From the NCBI GenBank assembly GCA_002408065.1, contig DHQI01000057.1:660-8320 (forward strand): a stretch of 7,661 bases of DNA, read 5' to 3'. This stretch comes from Bacteroidales bacterium UBA5342 (GTDB taxonomy: Bacteria; Bacteroidota; Bacteroidia; Bacteroidales; UBA5342). Positions 5,754-7,661 of the stretch are shown piece after piece. The notes under the pieces were generated by a model. The model made no database searches. It worked only from the letters and a program-made list of their open reading frames with translations, and was not told where the DNA came from. Every line of letters starts with the position of its first letter. Position 1 is the stretch's first letter. Position numbers and translations under genes: made by a program.

Positions 5754-5756
5754 ATA
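5749..5756 (-). promoter_or_regulatory. Candidate -7 box for dapF inside the repeat
   Basis: On the minus strand this reads TATCTTTG, an exact fit to TAnnTTTG, formed by the last CACAAAG heptamer plus its ATA spacer. No -33 TTTG stands at the usual 19-20 bases; the nearest is about 28 bases away (5788-5785). If used, transcription would begin near 5742 and the roughly 90-base leader would contain most of the mirrored repeat. It could also be chance, because the heptamer itself supplies CTTTG. Confidence 0.3.
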
Positions 5757-5870
5757 ATTTCAAAAAAATGCTCTTTTTTAGCATCAAATTCATTGCAATA
5801 AATTCCTCTATTTTTCTTTTCTTTGTGGGAATTTTGAAAACGAAAATAAAACAATAAATATAAAACTGCT

Positions 5871-7100
5871 ATGGCAAAAGTAAACGAAAATTATCTCAAA
5901 TTAAAGGCGGGATACTTATTTCCGGAAATTGGACGACGTGTAAGTGAATTTCAGGCGAATAATCCTGAAGCTAAAGTGATAAAAATGGGTATTGGTGATG
6001 TAACGATGCCATTGGTACCTGCTATTATCGATGCTTTTCACGAAGGCGTTAAAGAAATGGGTGAGCAAGATAATTTTAAAGGCTATGGTCCGGAGCAAGG
6101 TTATGCTTTCCTACGCGAAGCTATTGCTCAAAATGATTATCAAGACAACGGAGTAGACATCAGCGCAGATGAAATTTTCGTTTCTGACGGCTCTAAATGT
6201 GATACTGGTAACATCCTTGAGATTTTTGGTTTAGACAATAAGATTGCCGTTCAAGATCCGGTATACCCTGTGTATGTAGATACTTCTGTAATGGGCGGTC
6301 GCACTGGCGAAATGCTAGAAAGCGGCTACTATGGTGACTTGATCTATATGCCTTGTACGGCAGAAAATGGTTTTGCTCCTGAGTTACCAACAGAAAAGGC
6401 AGATATTATCTTCCTTTGTTACCCTAACAACCCTACAGGAACCACTGCAACAAAAGAAGAATTGAAGAAATGGGTAGACTACGCTATCGCTAACGAGTCC
6501 GTGATTTTATTTGATGCGGCCTACGAAGGTTTTATTACCGAAGCTGACGTACCTCACTCAATCTACGAAATAGAAGGCGCTAAAAAATGTGCTATTGAGT
6601 TCCGTTCTTTCTCTAAAAAAGCCGGATTTACCGGAACACGCCTTGGTTTCACCGTTGTGCCAAACGAATTGATGGCAAAAACAGAAGCCGGCGAAGAAGT
6701 GGCTCTTAAAGGCCTGTGGTCACGCCGCCAAAGCACGAAATTCAACGGAGCCTCTTACCCGGTACAAAAAGCCGCTGCAGCCGCTTATACCGAGCAAGGG
6801 AGAAAAGAATTACAGGACATCATCGACTATTATATGGAGAACGCCCGCATTATGCGCGAAAGCCTGACAGCCATGGGCTACGAAGTATTTGGTGGGATAA
6901 ACGCTCCTTATGTATGGATCAAATCAAACGACGACACACCATCGTGGGACTTGTTTGACAAATTCCTCAACGAAGCACGCTTGGTAGGTACTCCAGGTTC
7001 TGGTTTCGGTCCTTCAGGCGAAGGTTACTTCCGCTTCTCAGCTTTCGCTATGCGCGAAAATGTAATTGAGGCCATGGATCGTATTAAAAACTTAAAATAA
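5871..7100 (+). CDS. dapL: LL-diaminopimelate aminotransferase
   Basis: This 409-residue PLP-dependent fold-type I aminotransferase converts tetrahydrodipicolinate directly to LL-diaminopimelate with glutamate as amino donor (EC 2.6.1.83), bypassing the acylated intermediates of the DapD/C/E route. The N-terminus (NENYLKLKAGYLFPEIGRR) and MGIGDVTMPLVPA are DapL signatures. Cofactor residues visible are N187 in YPNNPTG, D215 and Y218 in FDAAYEG, the Schiff-base lysine K249 in SFSKKAGFTGTRLG, and R257 in the same stretch. R388 in GYFRFSAFA should bind the substrate carboxylate. Its length fits the family. It is divergent from dapF, whose enzyme takes its product. No Shine-Dalgarno is seen; the leader is A-rich. 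A weak promoter guess is TTG at 5793 with TTTCTTTG at 5818-5825 (one mismatch). No lysine riboswitch is recognisable upstream. Confidence 0.97.
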   Translation: MAKVNENYLKLKAGYLFPEIGRRVSEFQANNPEAKVIKMGIGDVTMPLVPAIIDAFHEGVKEMGEQDNFKGYGPEQGYAFLREAIAQNDYQDNGVDISADEIFVSDGSKCDTGNILEIFGLDNKIAVQDPVYPVYVDTSVMGGRTGEMLESGYYGDLIYMPCTAENGFAPELPTEKADIIFLCYPNNPTGTTATKEELKKWVDYAIANESVILFDAAYEGFITEADVPHSIYEIEGAKKCAIEFRSFSKKAGFTGTRLGFTVVPNELMAKTEAGEEVALKGLWSRRQSTKFNGASYPVQKAAAAAYTEQGRKELQDIIDYYMENARIMRESLTAMGYEVFGGINAPYVWIKSNDDTPSWDLFDKFLNEARLVGTPGSGFGPSGEGYFRFSAFAMRENVIEAMDRIKNLK

Positions 7101-7104
7101 AACT

Positions 7105-7185
7105 GAAGACGGATGACCGAAGACGAAAGTAAGCGTTCTTCGGTCTCCTGAATTCCAACCAACCTCGAACTTCTAACTTCGGACC
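7105..7185. repeat. 7-bp-period inverted repeat between dapL and uppP
   Basis: On the left, GAAGACG (7105), GATGACC (7112) and GAAGACG (7119) repeat every 7 bases. On the right, TCGAACT (7165), TCTAACT (7172) and TCGGACC (7179) repeat every 7 bases and resemble the reverse complement of the left units. TTCGGTC (7139-7145) is a further right-type unit. The array fills almost all of the 91 bases between the dapL stop and the uppP start. It differs in sequence from the CACAAAG elements but shares their mirrored short-unit design. Confidence 0.6.
7115..7145 (+). terminator. Hairpin downstream of dapL
   Basis: GACCGAAGA (7115-7123) pairs perfectly with TCTTCGGTC (7137-7145), a 9-bp stem around a 13-base loop, starting 15 bases after the dapL stop. 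No T-run follows, so intrinsic termination would be inefficient or factor-assisted. It may instead separate or attenuate expression between dapL and uppP. It is part of the 7-bp-period array. Confidence 0.4.
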
Positions 7186-7191
7186 ATATTT

Positions 7192-7661
7192 ATGACTACA
7201 TTAGAAGCCCTCATTCTGGGCATTATACAAGGATTAGCTGAATTCCTGCCTATCAGCAGTAGCGGACACCTTGAAATCGGCAAAGTATTATTAGGCGCTG
7301 AAACCAGCGAAAGTATGATGTTTACTATTGCGGTACATGGCGCAACAGTACTTAGTACTTTGGTTATTTTCCGAAAAGAAATCCTGCAACTTATCCTGGG
7401 GCTTTTTAAATTTCAGTGGAACGAAGAAACAAAATATGTGGCAAAAATTGCGGTTTCTATGATCCCTGTTTTAGTGGTAGGTCTGCTGTTCGAAGAACAA
7501 CTGGAAGCGCTCTTTACAGGCAATTTAGTTTTAGTGGGAAGCATGTTGCTTTATACCGCCGTACTCTTAGGCTTCACCTATTTTAAGAAAAGCGGACACA
7601 AAACCATCAGTTTTATGGATGCATTTATCATCGGCATAGCACAAGCCATTGCTACCGTGCC
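7192..7661 (+). CDS. uppP: Undecaprenyl-diphosphatase, N-terminal part (runs off the window)
   Basis: The frame opens at ATG 7192 and stays open to the window edge (156 codons plus two bases), a little over half of the usual length of about 260-280 residues. The product is the BacA/UppP integral membrane phosphatase, which turns undecaprenyl diphosphate into the monophosphate carrier for peptidoglycan and other envelope polymers (EC 3.6.1.27). The first signature, GLAEFLPISSSGHL (14-27), supplies catalytic E17 and the SSSGH loop with H26. The second begins at GIAQAIATVP and is cut before the expected GxSRSG segment. Hydrophobic spans are visible near 48-60, 86-98 and 114-131. No Shine-Dalgarno is seen. 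It follows dapL on the same strand after 91 bases of repeat containing a hairpin, so co-transcription is possible but unclear. Low BacA levels are classically linked to bacitracin sensitivity. Confidence 0.95.
   Translation, partial: MTTLEALILGIIQGLAEFLPISSSGHLEIGKVLLGAETSESMMFTIAVHGATVLSTLVIFRKEILQLILGLFKFQWNEETKYVAKIAVSMIPVLVVGLLFEEQLEALFTGNLVLVGSMLLYTAVLLGFTYFKKSGHKTISFMDAFIIGIAQAIATV

Noticed and set aside
5652..5870. Lysine riboswitch or other leader control of dapF or dapL
   Set aside because: No lysine-box-like conserved core or multi-helix arrangement is visible. The region is explained by the repeat plus AT-rich leader. ATGCT/AGCAT around 5768-5784 gives only a 5-bp stem.

Overview
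The window looks like chromosomal DNA from a member of the Bacteroidota. The evidence is indirect: AT-rich leaders with almost no Shine-Dalgarno sequence, TAnnTTTG-type -7 promoter boxes, a DapL plus DapF route to meso-diaminopimelate, a DbpA-like helicase with a DEFD box, and intergenic space filled with degenerate inverted repeats. A marine or anaerobic Bacteroidia lineage is my guess only. No tRNA, rRNA, CRISPR array, transposase or phage gene is visible.

Layout. Bases 1-176 are non-coding and carry a worn repeat relic. On the minus strand, a DbpA-like DEAD-box helicase (705-2015) is followed after 15 bases by a small DnaQ-type exonuclease (177-689), probably as one operon. Divergent from the helicase is an RsgA-type ribosome-assembly GTPase (2195-3256, plus). 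It converges on a minus-strand lipoprotein with two aspartic-protease-like lobes and a C-terminal PDZ-like region (3386-4561). Upstream of that lies dapF (4785-5651, minus), then divergently dapL (5871-7100, plus), and finally the start of uppP (7192 to the window edge, plus). No gene-free stretch exceeds 300 bases; the longest are 4562-4784 and 5652-5870.

Function. DapL and DapF catalyse consecutive steps (tetrahydrodipicolinate to LL-DAP to meso-DAP), supplying the peptidoglycan cross-linking residue and lysine. UppP recycles the undecaprenyl carrier for the same wall. The right half is therefore a cell-wall neighbourhood. The left half is RNA and ribosome oriented (helicase, RsgA) with a nuclease.

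The most unusual content is between the genes. Three intergenic regions (3280-3370, 4645-4725, 5666-5753) hold the same design: four heptamers related to CACAAAG on one side and four of their reverse complements (CTTTGTG) on the other, stepped about 10 bp apart and mirrored around a precise centre. One of them sits concentrically inside a second, 7-bp-period inverted array (4577-4604 and 4762-4785). A third, also 7-bp-period, inverted array lies between dapL and uppP (7105-7185). These repeats also create false N-terminal extensions in the dapF and lipoprotein reading frames, so both starts are trimmed here.
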